Shown here one piece after another: positions 11,455-21,957 of a stretch of 64,000 nt of DNA (positions are counted from its first letter, which is position 1; each line of letters opens with the position of its first letter). The DNA lies in contig NW_006921536.1 of assembly GCF_000340215.1 (NCBI RefSeq), positions 3,385,625 to 3,449,624 of the forward strand, written 5' to 3'. Source of the DNA: Pseudocercospora fijiensis CIRAD86. Taxonomy: Eukaryota; Ascomycota; Dothideomycetes; Mycosphaerellales; Mycosphaerellaceae. The position numbers were made by a program, and so were the translations under genes. The notes under the pieces were generated by a model, which was not told the DNA's origin, did no database searches, and was given only the letters and a program-made list of their open reading frames with translations.

Positions 11455-12857
11455 TCGACTAATTAAAAGAGCCGACTAGGGTAGCATTAGCGGCTAAAAG
11501 ATGTTTCCTATACTCGGCGGAAGCACGGTCAATTCGGGCCTAGTCCTTAGGTTTGTCGCATTAGCCTAGTAGATAGCTAGTGCTGTTACAATTGAAGCAC
11601 TTCAATCCGGTTAGTAGACTGCCGTAGCTATTGTTGCTATTATTAGCCGAGCGGTTAGTATTATAGGGATACGAGCCCCTTCTACGGCCCCTATCGCGGC
11701 CTCCTCTATATAGCCGGCGGCTACGGCCTCTTCTACGGTCGTTGTTACTGTTCCTACTATTAGCGTTATTGTCCTAGTAGGAACCTTAGTTTCCTCCGCG
11801 GCTACGGTTGCTACGGTTAGTACTAGTTAGTCGGATCCTTAATTCTAGTCGTTATTAGAGCTAAACAGCCCGTTCGGCTGTTTCTACTTCGACTATGAAT
11901 TGAATGCGTGTTAGATTGGCTTGTTCGAATATACGGCGACGGTCTAATTCGAGGATAAGCTCCTATCGCAATTTAGGGCGTATCTCGGAAATCTAGATAG
12001 AGTCGGTCTTAGCTAGCAAATCATCCTCGAGGGTCTTTAAATAGGCCTTAAATAAGCGAGCCGATTGATTAGTCTTTTGTTTAGCTCGAAGGTATTAGTC
12101 CTAAGCGTGTTATTGCCTTAGTATAGGGTTTCTAAGGGTGTCTAGTATAATAGTCTTATAGTCTTGCTACTAAACAGCGGTCTAGTTAGTAAGGGAATCG
12201 AAATAGTTATCCTAGGTGCGCTTTAGGTCGCTATTGATATACTACATCGCGTAGACAACTAGTGAATAGTTATCTAGAAGAGCCCTCGGCGCATTTCGTT
12301 AGTTAAGCTTACAATCGCGTATGTAATTATTATATTGTTTGCGACTAGAGCCGTTAAATACGGTATAGTCCTTAAGCTTAGCATCCTTCTTTTAGATAGG
12401 GACGGGTAGTAAGGAAGGCCCTACTATCGGCTTAGTAGTAGTTGTTAGGGCTTCCTATAGACGGCGAATCTCGAGGAGATTATCCTTTAGCTATTGTTCT
12501 TAACGTAAGGCAGTAAGCCTGTTTTAGGTAGCTTCCTAAAGTCTCGCTACCGGTTAGGGACTAAAGGCTAGCTAGCTATATCGACGGTTAACAATATTGT
12601 TGAGAATGTCGTCGATAGGTAATTCTAGGTCGTTACCTAGAACTGTAGGTTCTTCTTTAGCAGGTCCTATAGTAGGCTCTTCGGTAGGAGGCACTTTAGT
12701 AGGTGCTCTAGTAGGCACTTTAGCAGGCACTGTGCTACTAGCATTGTCGTTGCTAGCGCTGCTAGCGGTAGCACGGTTGTTGTTTCGTAATAAGCCGGCT
12801 ATTATAATAGGGGGTGACACTAATAATATATTGTTAGCCCCTAAGATACGGACATAG
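11455..12857 (-). pseudogene. gag: gag of Gypsy-A, RIP-inactivated
   Basis: N-terminal segment Ala/Ser/Pro rich ('VPAKVPTRAPTKVPPTEEP', 12572-12820), then a Gln-rich coiled coil with RIP stops, a capsid-like helical region, an Arg/Asn/Gly-rich basic stretch ('RRRGRSRRLYRGG') and a zinc knuckle near 11556-11600 reading CFNC-NSTS-Y-LLG-stop-C. That is CX2CX4HX4C with the His changed to Tyr and one Gln to TAG. Role: capsid/nucleocapsid of the retrotransposon. Confidence 0.85.
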
Positions 12858-13077
12858 CGGAATTAGTGGGTATTAGTCTAGTGCGATTAACTCAGTGTAA
12901 TAGGCCGTATAGAAGGCCTTGCTTAATGATTAGTACGGTTGTTTCGATAGAATAGTACGTATAGGTCCCGTTCTTAGGGCGCAATATAGTTAGATTAGTC
13001 TTATTCGTAGCTATACCGCTAAAAGCTTGAAATAAGGACTATCTAGCTGCTACCCTTAAAGGGTGGATCGAATACTA

Positions 13078-13273
13078 TATAAGAAGGGTATGTTAGTAGG
13101 TAGATAGGGTAGTAGTAGGTATAAGTAGTATTCGATAAGGATCTAGGAGGAGAGGGAGGAAGGTAGGAGAGTTCGCCTAACGCTAAGCGCCAAGCCCTGC
13201 CTAAGGCACTAAGACCCTAGCTTTACTCGGCCTAATTACATGCCAATTACGTATAGCCTCTTTAGCTCTAATA
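13078..13273 (-). repeat. 5' LTR of Gypsy-A with adjacent self-complementary primer site
   Basis: 196 bp. Immediately beyond its inner end, 13067-13077 (plus strand atcgaatacta) is the reverse complement of 13126-13136 within the LTR (tagtattcgat). In coding orientation the primer-binding site TAGTATTCGAT follows the LTR by zero to one base. It does not start with the TGG expected for a tRNA 3' end. Confidence 0.88.
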
Positions 13274-13278
13274 CGGGA

Positions 13279-13523
13279 GCTCGACTTCGGCTATATCTAA
13301 GGAACTTACTAAGGCTACTAACGCTAGCAATATCTACGTTAGCATTTAAGCGATAGATATATCTTAGATAGGCATTAAAGTATAATTAGGCTAAGTTGCT
13401 ACTCTTAAGCTTATTTATTATACTATTTCCTATCGGTTTAGCCGATTCGAATATAGCTCGCGAGCGAGAAGTCTCGTCTAACTACGTTATCGATTATCTA
13501 ATAAACTATACGGAGTTACGGAC
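13279..13523 (+). pseudogene. Helitron Rep/helicase gene, piece 2
   Basis: Between Gypsy-A and Gypsy-B. In phase with piece 1 (after removing Gypsy-A and one TSD copy) it reads 'SKELTKATNASN' and, after RIP stops, 'LIYYTISYRFSRFEYSSRA' and 'RLSNKLYGVTD'. It then joins piece 3 at 27639 in the same frame. Confidence 0.65.
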
Positions 13524-13702
13524 TATAAGAAGGGTATGCTAGCAGGTAGATAGGGTAGTGGTAGGTACGAGTAGTATTCGATAAGGATCTAGGAGGAGAA
13601 GGAGGAAGGTAGGAGAGTTAGCCTAACGCTAAGCGCTAAGCCCTACCTAAGGCACTAAGACCCTAGCTTTACTCGGCCTAATTATATACTAATTACGTAT
13701 AG
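13524..13702 (-). repeat. 3' LTR of Gypsy-B, larger piece
   Basis: Starts like the other LTR ends (plus strand tataagaaggg) and breaks after ...acgtatag where copy C starts. The remaining 17 bp continue at 20750-20766. Confidence 0.9.
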
Positions 13703-13899
13703 TATAAGAAGGGTTATATTAGCAGGTAGATAGGGTAGTAGTGAATTAGTATAGTATTCGATAAGGATCTAGGAGGAGAGGGAGGAAGGCAAGAGAGTTA
13801 GCCTAACGCTAAGCGCTAAGCCCTACCTAAGGCATCGAGACCCTAGCTTTACTCGGCCTAGTTACATGCTAATCACGTATAGCCTCTTTAGCCCTAATA
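13703..13899 (-). repeat. 3' LTR of Gypsy-C
   Basis: 197 bp, followed inward by the conserved polypurine tract (plus strand cgcttcccttct, 13902-13913). Confidence 0.92.
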
Positions 13900-15069
13900 T
13901 ACGCTTCCCTTCTAAAGGCCGCGCCCTCGTAGCCGGTCTTGTTCTAATCTCTATCGCTGCTAACTTAGCAGGTCTAATAAGCTACTTAATCCGCGCTAAA
14001 TTGAATACGCAACCACCGATTATGTAACTATATCAAACCTCACCTTCTAACACAATGTCTAACTCTAACTACGCTATCCTTATATACAATAAAGTGAAGG
14101 GACATAAAGCTACAAGAATTGAGGGCCTTCGACTAATTATAATACGAGCGCGTCTTCCCTACTACAATAGGTAGACGTACGAGGTATTATAGCCCTACCT
14201 CCGCTCTAAGTAATGTCGTTCCGAGTTCTTTGCGTCTACTCTAAAAGACCTAGCTATATCCGCTCCGAGGGTTTGTCCGCTTCCGAGGGTTATTATTCTT
14301 ATTATTACAAGGACTATTATTTACTATCGTAGTTTCACTAGCCCTAATTAGTTAGGTTTAGCAGCCTTCAAGTATCAACCAATTATATCTTTTCAAAAAA
14401 CATAGCTCGTCTAGTTTCTATAGGTAAAGGCTATTATAAGTATAGTAGTAGAGGTTCGCCTCGCTTAAAGGGTTAGATAGATCGAGGAGTAACCTATTGT
14501 CCGCAAGATCGACCCCGGCTAGCTTAGCTCTATAGTTTTGCCCTTAGTTAGCTAGTCTATTAGTCGCTTAATCCTTTAAGCGGCTTAAAGTTTTAATTAA
14601 AGGTTTGATTAAAGTTTTGATTAAAGGTGCCTTAGGCTCGTAGTATAGGTAAGGTTGTATCCGCGGGCGCAGTAATAATAGTAAGTAATGTCGATAATAG
14701 CGGCGCTAGCCGTCTTAGCGCTAACTTTACCTTCTTCTAATTTCCTTCTTTAACTAATAATAACTCGGCAACACCGTTACTAACATAGCCGCGCCGGCCG
14801 CGCCGCTATAAGCGCGACGTCGCCCTCGCCGATCGCCTAGGCTTCGAGGCCTCGTTAGAATAAGGGAACAAGAGGGGGACCTATAGGGCGCGTTAGTAAA
14901 GAGGTGGAGCCCTTAAAAGAGCATACGATTAATTAATTAACGCGTCGTAGCGCGCCGGGTGTAGTCTTATTGTCCTTTATTACTAACAATTGCTTGTCTC
15001 TAATTAGTTAGCTAATAGCACCCCGGGGGTAGCATTGTTCCTAGGCCTTAATAGTAACATTATAAGCTT
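13900..15069. other. Conserved non-coding 3' region of Gypsy-C
   Basis: Equivalent of 6430-7559 in copy A, with the GAGGGTTTGTCCG-like motif (14270-14300) and a shorter A/T-rich variable repeat (14575-14630). No gene seen. Confidence 0.55.
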
Positions 15070-18000
15070 TTAGCCTTCTTCTTATTCTTTACGCTAGTCT
15101 AATACTCATCTAACAACTCGGTTATGTCCTTAAAGGAATCTTTAGCTTCCTATAAGTCCTATTCTAGTGAATAGCCTTACTATCTTAATAGGTACTCCTT
15201 CTTGCCTTGCCTAGTCCGATAGTTTAGGATACGTTCTATAGACTACAGTTCTTCGCTATTAGCTAAGACTTCTTCTAACTTAGTAGGCGCTTTATCGCCT
15301 TCGCGTTAGTAGTACGGTTTAAGGAGGGAGATATAGAAGGTATTATAGATAGTATAATAAGGTGGAAGCTATAACTAGTAGGCCTAGCCATTGCCCTTCG
15401 GTTCTCGGATACGGAATAGCCTAATGTATCTTAGTGCGAGCTTGGGCCTTGTTTTGCCGTTAGGTAATAGGTGTTTACGGATACGGAGGTTCTTAATACT
15501 TAGTATAACTATGTCGCCTTGCTTGAAAGTCATTAGCGTGTAGTGCTTGTTATAGTAGGCCTTCTAATATGCCTAGGCCTTTGCTAGTTTGTTAGCCATC
15601 TTAGCGTAAATCTCTCGCATCTTTTGAACCCTCTTAATAGCCGCTAGTGTCTTAGGTTGACCCGCTTCCCTTTCCTTACGCTCGGCCTCGAGCGATAGGT
15701 CTTGTAGTATAGCAGCGTTCTAGCCTATTATAGCTATATATAGGGACACCTTGGTTAATAAGTAGACACTATTGTTATATACGAATTCTATAGGCTATAG
15801 GAGGTTGACCTAGTCGTTAGGGTTCTCGTTAATGTAACTACGTAGGTACTACTGCAGGGTAGCATTCTACCTTTCAGTCTAACTATCTGTTTGTAGATAG
15901 AATGCTATAGACAGGCGATGCTTGAGTCTTAGCTATAGGCAAATCTCACTCTAATAGTAAGATATAAATATCGGGCCTCGATCGGAGACTATCCCCTTAG
16001 GGGTCCCCTAATAGCTATAGAAGATATTGTTCTATAGCGACTTAGCTAGGTTAATAGCCGTCTAATCCTTTCGGGCAGGAATGTAACGAGCACCCTTAGT
16101 AAATCGGTCTATAACGACTAGTATAGCGTTAAAGACGTCCTTGCTTCCTCTTCGCTTAGTAGGGGGAAGACCTATAATAAAGTCTATTATAAGCTCTGCA
16201 AAAGGCTTCTTTAGAACAGGGAGTAAAGACAACTCGCTAAATAGTAAGTGCTTTAGTGCTTTGACTCGTTAATATACGGCATACGTGTTTACGTAGTCCT
16301 TTATGTCCCGCTTACTATTTAGCTAGTAGTATATACGCGATAGTAACTCGTGCGACCTCTCTATACTATAGTAACCGGCAAGCTTACTATTATAGTGTCG
16401 CTTGAGAAGCTCTTATCGGATCGAATGTTTAGCGGGGACATAGTATCTGCCCTTAAACCTTAAGTAACCTTTATCGTCGATCGACTAATTACCCTTACTA
16501 GATCGAGTCTTTCGCCTACTTACAAGCTTGTCTATACGTTCAGTAGTAAAGGCGTCCCTCTGCTAAGCCCGTAACAGCTTATCTATAAACGATTGACTAT
16601 CCCTATTTGCAAGGTTATTTAACAGCACCCTCGCTATTAAACGAGGTACGTATTATATATATCTAATAGCACTAGCAGCCGGATTAACTGTATTAGTGCT
16701 TTAATCGCTATTACTATATATAGCGATATCGACTAGGGAGTTATTATAACTTCTCCTGTCTGTGTCCTTAGCTCTTGCCTTAACACGTACTATTAATATA
16801 GCAAGAGCATTAATATGCTTCAAGCCGTCGCGGAGTCCGGTAAGCCGCTTATCCTACGCTTACTTATTAACAATACGGGCTATAGCAATCTTATACTGCA
16901 GGGTTGGAAACAAAGAATTAATGTGTTAGGTCTCGCTGTCGTAATTAGGTCGCCTCGATAGGCTATCGGCAGGGTTACTTACGCCTAGCCGGTATAACAC
17001 ATTAAAATCAAACCCGGCGAGGTAGACGGCCTATCTAGCCTATCGACCTATAACCCTAGTAACCTTAGTGATGCTACGGAGGTTGTTATAGTCTATATAG
17101 ACCTGTATTATATACTAAGCCCTATCGAGGTAGTGCCTCTAGTGCTTAAAGGCCTCGACAATAGCTAGGAGCTCTTACTCGTAGGTCTCGTAGCGACGCT
17201 CTATATTAATCATCTTCCTTAAGAAGAAGGCAATCGGGTACTAGTAATAGTCATTATCTAATTGCTAGGACATAATAGCCGATATAGCGAACTGTAAAGC
17301 GTTAGTCTTAATTCGGATCTACTTATTTAGCACGAAATAGTATAACAAGGGGACTTTAGTAAAGCGCTGCTTCAGACCGTTAAAAGCGGCTTGTGCTCTA
17401 TTAGTCTATTTAAACTCTCTAGTCGGGTTGGCCTTAGTTTTAGTAAGCTTAGTTAGGGGCATTACGTATCGCGAATAGCCCTTAATAAAGCGACGATAGA
17501 AGTTAGCAAAACCGAGGAACGACTATAGCTCCTTAATTGACGTAGGAATAGGCTATTTAGTGATAGTTTTAATCCGATTAGGATCAGCCTTAACACCCTC
17601 GGTTAATACGAGGAAGCTAAGGAATAATACCTCTTTAGTAGCAAAGGTGCATTTAGAAGGTTTGCAATATAGTCTATAGGCCCTTAGGCGATCGAGTACC
17701 TTGCGGACTATAGCCTAGTATTCCGCAATGTTAGGAGAGTGTATATAAACCAGGATATTATCTAGGTAAACTATACAGAGGTAGTCTAATAGACCCGAAA
17801 GGGCCCGATTAATGTAGGACTAGAATGTTATAGGGGCGTTTACTAGCCTAAACGGCATAACTAGATACTCGAAATAGCTATAGCGGGTGCGGAAGGCTGT
17901 TTTCTATTCGTTACCCTTACGGATACGGATGCGATAGTATGCATCCTTAATGTTTAATGTAGTATAGTAGTAAGTACTAGAAAGGCGATCGAGGGTCTTA

Positions 18001-18939
18001 TTAATAAGAGGAAGTAGATAGCGGTCTTTAATAGTAACAGCGTTAAGCCCGCGATAATTAACATACAGACGTAGGCTACTATCCTTCTTTAGTACGAATA
18101 GGATAGGGGCACTAGCAGGGCTATTACTATACCGAATGCGACTATTAGCTAGGTTTTCCTCTAGGTACTCGCGCAACACAGCAAGCTCTCGCTTACTAAG
18201 ATTGTAGAGCGGCCTAAAAGGAACCTCTTTGCCCTCTATAATGTCAATCTTATAATCCGTCTCTTTAAACATAGGCAACGTCGATGCTAGGTAGTGTTTG
18301 AACACATTAATATAGGTCTCTCGGATAGGTTCTAGTATACGAGCAAGCTAATCAGGATTATTAGGGGGTATAGGTTCATCGTTATTACTACCGAGCAGGT
18401 CGGCCGTCGGATCGGCTAGGGTTAGGTTGCTAATAAACAGGACCCTAATATTATTAGGGCACTCGCTAACATTAATATGTTTAATATCCTCTTTCCTAGC
18501 GATTCCAAATCGCTATTGTTAACTACCTAAGTCTATAACTACAGCATAGTACTTAAGAACAGGGTTGCTAATAACAACCTTAGATAGGAGGCTGTCTATG
18601 TCTACCGCGTAGGCAGTAAAGTTTAGTAGGCGCTTATTGCCGAGGTCGTCCTTTAGGGCTATATAGACATAGTAGGCCCTATAGGTCAAGTGCCGAGCGT
18701 TATTAAACTAAGCAAGGGTTAGCAGGTCAGTCCTAGGCAGTTGTCGAAGGTCTAATTGCTTAGCTAGGCGATGGCTAATAAGGGCACTAACTGAATTTCC
18801 TAGGTCTAGCGTAACCTTAGTTTTATAGTTAGTGTCGGGCCTAGATATAAGATAGGTACGTATAATGGCTAGCACAATGTCGATAGTCTTACGCCGTACG
18901 AGGCTAACCGTTAGTGCGGCGCTTACTCTTTTTTCGAAG
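15070..18939 (-). pseudogene. pol: pol of Gypsy-C, RIP-inactivated
   Basis: Same domain order as copy A. The longest open part (17904-18305, 133 codons) covers the start of RT with 'LRLYVNYRGLN' and '[12 protein letters not shown]'; compared with copies A and D the Asp of 'LDIKDAYY' has become Asn, a catalytic-region loss. The YLDN box is at 17757-17768. The chromodomain end lies near 15075-15200. Confidence 0.88.
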
Positions 18940-20327
18940 GTTAGCCTATAGGGGTAGCGTTAGCTGCTAAAAGGTGCTTTCGGTGTTTAGCGGCAGCACG
19001 GTCGATTCGGGCCTAGTCCTTAGGTTTATCGCATTAGCCTAGTAGATGGCTAGTGCTATTACAATTGAAGTACTTTAGTCCGGTTAGGGGATTGCTATAG
19101 CTGTTGCCGCTGTTGTTAGCCGAGCGATTAGTACTATAGGGATACGAGCCCCTTCTACGGCCCCTATTACGGCCTCCTCTATATAGCCGCCGGCTACGGC
19201 TTCTACTACGGTCGTTGTTACTATTCCTATTGTTAGCATTATTGTCTTAGTAGGAACCTTAGTTTCCTCCGCGGCTACGGTTGCTACGGTTATTAGTAGG
19301 TCGGATCCTTGATTCTAGTCGTTACTAGAGCTAGACAGCTCGTTTAGTAGTTTCGACTTCGACTATAAATTGAATGCGTATAAGATTAGTCTGTTCGAAC
19401 ACGCGACGGCGGTCCAATTTAAGGACCAATTCCTATCGCAATTTAGGGCGTATTTCGGAAATCTAGATAGAGTCGGTCTTAGCTAGCAAATCGTCTTCGA
19501 GGGTCTTTAAATAGGCCTTAAATAAACGGGCTAATTGATTAGTCTTTTGCTTAGCCCGAAGGTACTAGTCCTAAGCGTATTGTTGCCTTAGTATAGGGTT
19601 TCTAAGGGTGTCTAGTATAATAGTTTTGTAGGTTTGCTACTAAACAGCGGTCTAATTAGTAAGGGAGTTAAAGTAGTTATCCTAGGTACGCTTTAGGTCT
19701 CTATCAATATATTGTATAGCATAGACGACTAGCGAATAGTCGTCTAGCAGGGCCCTTAGTACATTTCGTTAGTTAAGCTTATAGTTACGGATGTAGTCGT
19801 TGTATTGTTTCCGACTAGAGCTATTAAATACGGTACAGTCCTTGAGTTTAGCATCCTTCTTTTAGACTGAAACAGATAGAGAGGAAGGCCCTACTGTTAG
19901 TTCAGTATTGGTTGCTAGGGCTTCTTATAGGCGACGAATTTCGAGGAGATTATCCTTTAGCTATTGTTCTTAGCGCAAGGCAGTAAGCCTGTTTTAGGTA
20001 GCTTCTTAAAGTCTCGCTACTAGCTAGGGCCTAAAGGCTAGCTAGCTATATCGTCGATTAACAATATTGTTAAGGATGTCGTTAATAGGCAATTCTAGAT
20101 CGTTACCTAGAATTACAGGTTCTTCTTTAGTAGGCTTAGCAGTAGGCCCTTTAGTAGGAGGCACTTTAGCAGGAACCTTAGTAGGCACTTCAGTAGGCGC
20201 TATACTACTAGCGTTGTCGTTGCTAGCGCTGCTAGCGGTAGCACGGTTGTTATTTCGTAATGAACCGGCTATTGTAATAGGGGGTAACACTAATAATGTA
20301 TTGTTAGCCCCTAAGATACGGATATAG
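18940..20327 (-). pseudogene. gag: gag of Gypsy-C, RIP-inactivated
   Basis: N-terminal Ala/Pro/Lys-rich segment at 20042-20290, Gln-rich coiled coil, basic Arg/Gly stretch near 19130-19220 and CCHC knuckle near 19030-19080. Broken by several TAG codons. Confidence 0.82.
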
Positions 20328-20547
20328 CGGAATTAGTAGATATCGGTCTAGTACGATTAACTTAGTATAGTAAGCCGTGTAGAAGGCCTTACTTAATAAT
20401 TAGTACGGTTGCTTCGATAGAATAGTATGTATAGGTCCCGTTCTTCGGGCGCAATATAGTTAGATTAGTCTTGTTCGTAGCTATACCGCTAAAAGCTTAA
20501 AATAAGGACTATCTAGCTACTGCCCTTAAAGGGTAGATCGAATACTG

Positions 20548-20744
20548 TATAAGAAGGGTTATATTAGTAGGTAGATAGGGTAGTAGTGAATTAGTATAGT
20601 ATTCGATAAGGATCTAGGAGGAGAGGGAGGAAGGCAAGAGAGTTAGCCTAACGCTAAGCGCTAAGCCCTGCCTAAGGCATCGAGACCCTAGCTTTACTCG
20701 GCCTAGTTACATACTAATTACGTGTAGCCTCTTTGGCCCTAACA
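20548..20744 (-). repeat. 5' LTR of Gypsy-C
   Basis: 197 bp. The adjacent inner sequence (plus strand gggtagatcgaatactg, ending 20547) carries the self-complementary primer site (atcgaatact) matching agtattcgat within the LTR. Confidence 0.92.
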
Positions 20745-20749
20745 TGTAG

Positions 20750-20766
20750 CCTCTTTAGCTCTGATA
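20750..20766 (-). repeat. 3' LTR of Gypsy-B, remaining end piece
   Basis: Plus strand cctctttagctctgata, which completes the LTR begun at 13524 and is followed by the polypurine tract of copy B. Confidence 0.85.
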
Positions 20767-21957
20767 CACGCTTCCCTTCTAAAGGCCGCGCCCTCGTAGC
20801 CTGTCTATGTTCTACGACCTCTATTGCCGCTAACTTAGCAAGTCTAATAATCTGCTTAGCCCGCGCTAAATTGAACACTTAACTACCTAATTATGTAACT
20901 ATATCAAACCTCACCTCTAAACAATACAATGTATAACTCTAACTGCGCTATCTCTATATATAATAAACTATAAAGTGATATGTATCTATAAGAATTGGGG
21001 GCTATCGACTAATTACAATACGAGCGCGTCTTCCCTACTATAATAGGTAGACGTACGAGGTATTGCAGCACTGCCTCCGTTCTAAGTAATGTCGTACGAG
21101 TTCTTTGCGTCTACTCTAATAGACCTAGAAATGTCCGCTCCGAGGGTTTGTCCGTTCCGAGGGTTGTTCTTATTGTTACGAGGGCTATTATTTACTATCG
21201 TAGTTTCGCTAGCCTAAATTAGTTAGGTTTAGTAGCCTTTAAGTGTCAATCTTATCTTATCTTTTCAAAAAAAACACAGCTCGTCTAGTTTCTATAGGTG
21301 AAGGCTATTATAAGTACAGTAGTAGAGGTTCGCCTCGCTTAAAGGGTTAGATAGATCGAGGAGTAACCTATTGTCCGCAAGATCGACCCCGGCTAGCTTA
21401 GCTCTATAGTTTTGCCCTTAGTTAGCTAGTCTATTAGTCGCTCAATCTTTTAAGCGGCTCAAAGTTTTAATCAAAGTTTGATTAAGGTGCCTTAGGCTCG
21501 TAGTATAGGTAAGGTTGTGTCTGTAGGCGCAGCGATAATAGCAAGTAATGTTAACAATAGCGGCGCTAGTCGTCTTAGCGCCAACTTTACCTTGCTTTCG
21601 ATTTCCTTCTTCGACTAACAATACACTCCGCAATACCGTTACTAATATAGCCGCGCCGGCCGCGCCGTCCTCGCCGATTGCCTAGGCCTCGAGGCCTCGA
21701 TAGAATAAGGGAACAAGAGGGGGACCTAAACACTAGGAGAAGGGCCTTATAGGGCGCGTTAGTAGAGAGGTAGTTTCCTAAAAGAGCAGTAGATAGTTGA
21801 CGCGTTATAGCGCGCTTATTGACACTCGGCGCGCGTTCACTATAGTAGTATAGTCTTATTGTCCTAGTTTGCCGGTCTCTAATTAGTTAGCTTAATAGCA
21901 CCCCGGGGGTAGCATTGTTCCTAGGCTTAGTAGTAATATTATAGCATTATAAGCTCT
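20767..21957. other. Conserved non-coding 3' region of Gypsy-B
   Basis: Equivalent of 6430-7559. The A/T-rich variable repeat is shortest here (21462-21488). No gene seen. Confidence 0.55.

Larger units (their letters stand above)
6220..13273 (-). mobile_element. Ty3/Gypsy chromovirus copy A (full length, LTR to LTR)
   Basis: 7054 bp. Bounded by 196-bp LTRs (6220-6415 and 13078-13273) with 5-bp target duplication cggga at 6215-6219 and 13274-13278. Coding strand is minus. Order from the 5' LTR: primer site, gag, pol (protease, RT, RNase H, integrase, chromodomain), about 1.1 kb non-coding, polypurine tract, 3' LTR. It lies inside the Helitron frame. Both gag and pol are broken by multiple TAG codons from RIP. 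Confidence 0.95.
13703..20744 (-). mobile_element. Ty3/Gypsy chromovirus copy C, nested in the LTR of copy B
   Basis: 7042 bp with 197-bp LTRs at 13703-13899 and 20548-20744. Target duplication tatag (13698-13702) / tgtag (20745-20749), differing by one RIP-type TpG to TpA change. Same coding strand as A and B. The LTRs belong to a slightly different variant (a 'ggttatattag' start and 'gtgaattagtatag' block, 'catcgagacc' for 'cactaagacc'). Being inside copy B's LTR, it is younger than B. Confidence 0.94.

Noticed and set aside
12597..12857. Hydrophobic Gly/Val/Leu-rich plus-strand frame, repeated at 20067-20327 and 26984-27217
   Set aside because: It is the antisense of the Ala/Pro/Ser-rich gag N-terminus; conserved only because gag is repeated.
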